Shown piece by piece: positions 34,144 through 34,890 of a DNA stretch of 34,890 nt. Under the pieces are notes generated by a model. It saw only the letters and a list, made by a program, of their open reading frames with translations, made no database searches and was not told the origin of the DNA. The stretch's first letter is position 1. Every line of letters begins with the position of its first letter. The position numbers were made by a program, and so were the translations under genes. Location: contig JANZZA010000274.1 in the NCBI GenBank assembly GCA_026419655.1, forward strand, positions 1-34,890, in the 5' to 3' direction. Source of the DNA: Armatimonadota bacterium. GTDB taxonomy: Bacteria > Armatimonadota > Zipacnadia > Zipacnadales > FEN-943.

Positions 34144-34890
34144 CTACAGACTCCGTATCCGGCTGACCATCTCGTCAATCTCGGCCTGGTTCGTCAACAG
34201 ACCGATTTCCAGTTCATACTCCCGCGACTCCCCGGGCTGCAGAACGATAAGGCGGCCTTCTTCGCGCTCTTTTACGCGCCCGTCTACCTGATTGGTCGCC
34301 GGCTCGATGCCCGTCACGTAATGGCCCTGGGCGGGCATCTTCCACTGCACCAGCCAGGGAAGCTGGTGGATGTTATACCTCAGGTACACGCCTATGCCCT
34401 GGCCGCCGTTGAACTTGCGATTAACAAAGGCCACGTATACCGTGCCGTCCGCCGCTGACCGACACTTATGGTAATAGACCCATTCCTTTTCGTGCGGTAT
34501 TGGCGCAGGGAACTGTGACCATGTGTCAATGTGTTTGGCAGCCAGCTCCGTGCGGGGGATGGTTTCCTCGGCCGGAAAGACGTACTCGGCGCCTTCGTCC
34601 ACTACGGGAAAGCCCAGGTTCACGTGATACAGATACATATGCTCCTGCGGGTCCCAGCCCTCGTTGGTAACGACGTCGTGCAGCAGTATTCGGTTTTGAC
34701 CGAGCATGGCCGATATGCGGCGCGTGACGGCCATATTGGGACCGAAAACCATTGCCTCGCGCACCTTGCCCTGCACCCAAAAAACGTACTCGTCTCCGTC
34801 CCAGCGGCCGTCAACGTAAAGGTTCTTGGCGGGCGTATGCGAGAACCATCCGTGAAGCCCCAGGCTGCCGGTGGGCGACCACTCCAGGCA
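34144..34890 (-). CDS. DUF4432 aldose-1-epimerase-like protein, 5' end missing
   Basis: The reading frame continues past the window edge, so the N-terminus is missing. The 248 or so visible residues show the family pattern: LGLHGWFSHTPAKN, DGRWDGDEYVFWVQGKVREA, LLHDVVTNEGWDPQEHMYLYHVN-like core with NLGFPVVDEGAEYVFPA, and HYVTGIEPATNQVDGR. These beta-sandwich proteins share the galactose mutarotase fold, with His and Glu at the sugar site. The exact sugar is unknown. It is upstream of the GH106-like gene on the same strand, separated by 108 bases holding an inverted repeat. The two may serve one sugar pathway. The internal GTG at 34776 is not the start. Confidence 0.8.
   Translation of the reverse strand, partial: CLEWSPTGSLGLHGWFSHTPAKNLYVDGRWDGDEYVFWVQGKVREAMVFGPNMAVTRRISAMLGQNRILLHDVVTNEGWDPQEHMYLYHVNLGFPVVDEGAEYVFPAEETIPRTELAAKHIDTWSQFPAPIPHEKEWVYYHKCRSAADGTVYVAFVNRKFNGGQGIGVYLRYNIHQLPWLVQWKMPAQGHYVTGIEPATNQVDGRVKEREEGRLIVLQPGESREYELEIGLLTNQAEIDEMVSRIRSL

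Noticed and set aside
32947..34458. Long plus-strand open frame of about 500 codons
   Set aside because: It lies antisense to the GH106-like and DUF4432 genes, has no domain resemblance and no ribosome site. It is a by-product of GC-rich codon use.
1..34890. CRISPR arrays, insertion sequences, prophage or integrase genes
   Set aside because: No regularly spaced repeats, transposase motifs or terminal repeats were seen.

Overview
The window is GC-rich, gene-dense bacterial chromosome, except for an AT-richer patch at about 25.66-25.94 kb. I see no rRNA, tRNA, CRISPR array, transposase, phage gene or plasmid gene. The mix of genes (a DUF6785-type membrane protein, a DUF4091 hydrolase with a CBM9-like end, a GH106-like hydrolase, a DUF4432 protein, a uroporphyrinogen-decarboxylase-like protein, large anaerobic CoA-dehydratase activase, FeoB and a GlcD-GlcE fusion) suggests a heterotroph with an anaerobic or facultative life and a taste for plant or microbial polysaccharide. 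Such sets are common in Armatimonadota, Hydrogenedentota, Planctomycetota and related lineages. The phylum is an inference and cannot be fixed from this stretch alone.

Left part (1-7 kb). A minus-strand run reads amidohydrolase, PfkB sugar kinase, DUF6785 membrane protein and HEAT-repeat protein. Divergent to it is a plus-strand polytopic membrane protein resembling GT-C glycosyltransferases. The two divergent promoters I can propose lie so that their transcripts would overlap.

Middle-left (7-15.7 kb). A minus-strand pair encodes a metallo-beta-lactamase-fold hydrolase and a 1419-residue protein with two BcrA/HgdC-type ATPase domains followed by DUF2229-like regions. A good promoter precedes the pair. 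Divergent from it is a secreted DUF4091/CBM9-like hydrolase.

Middle (15.8-25.7 kb). Eight genes lie on the minus strand. In transcription order they are a UbiE/MenG methyltransferase, a tandem GNAT protein, an exported metallophosphoesterase, FeoB, a DtxR-type regulator carrying its own FeoA-like domain, two sugar ABC permeases, and a URO-D family protein. The Feo part is compact and looks like an iron uptake and iron sensing module. The FeoB is oversized because of an extracytoplasmic insert of about 150 residues. The permeases have no binding protein or ATPase in the window.

Right part (25.9-34.9 kb). A plus-strand GlcD-GlcE fusion ends in a good terminator. A minus-strand secreted YbjN-like protein comes next. 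The plus-strand GlcF-like iron-sulfur protein follows, so the usual glcDEF block is split. The window ends with a minus-strand GH106-like hydrolase and, upstream of it, a DUF4432 (aldose-epimerase-like) gene cut by the window edge.

The items I rate most worth a second look are the FeoB insert with its phosphoesterase and regulator neighbours, the two copies of a hairpin element whose stems are kept while their sequences differ, the activase/MBL pair, and the structured AT-rich island at 25.69-25.87 kb.
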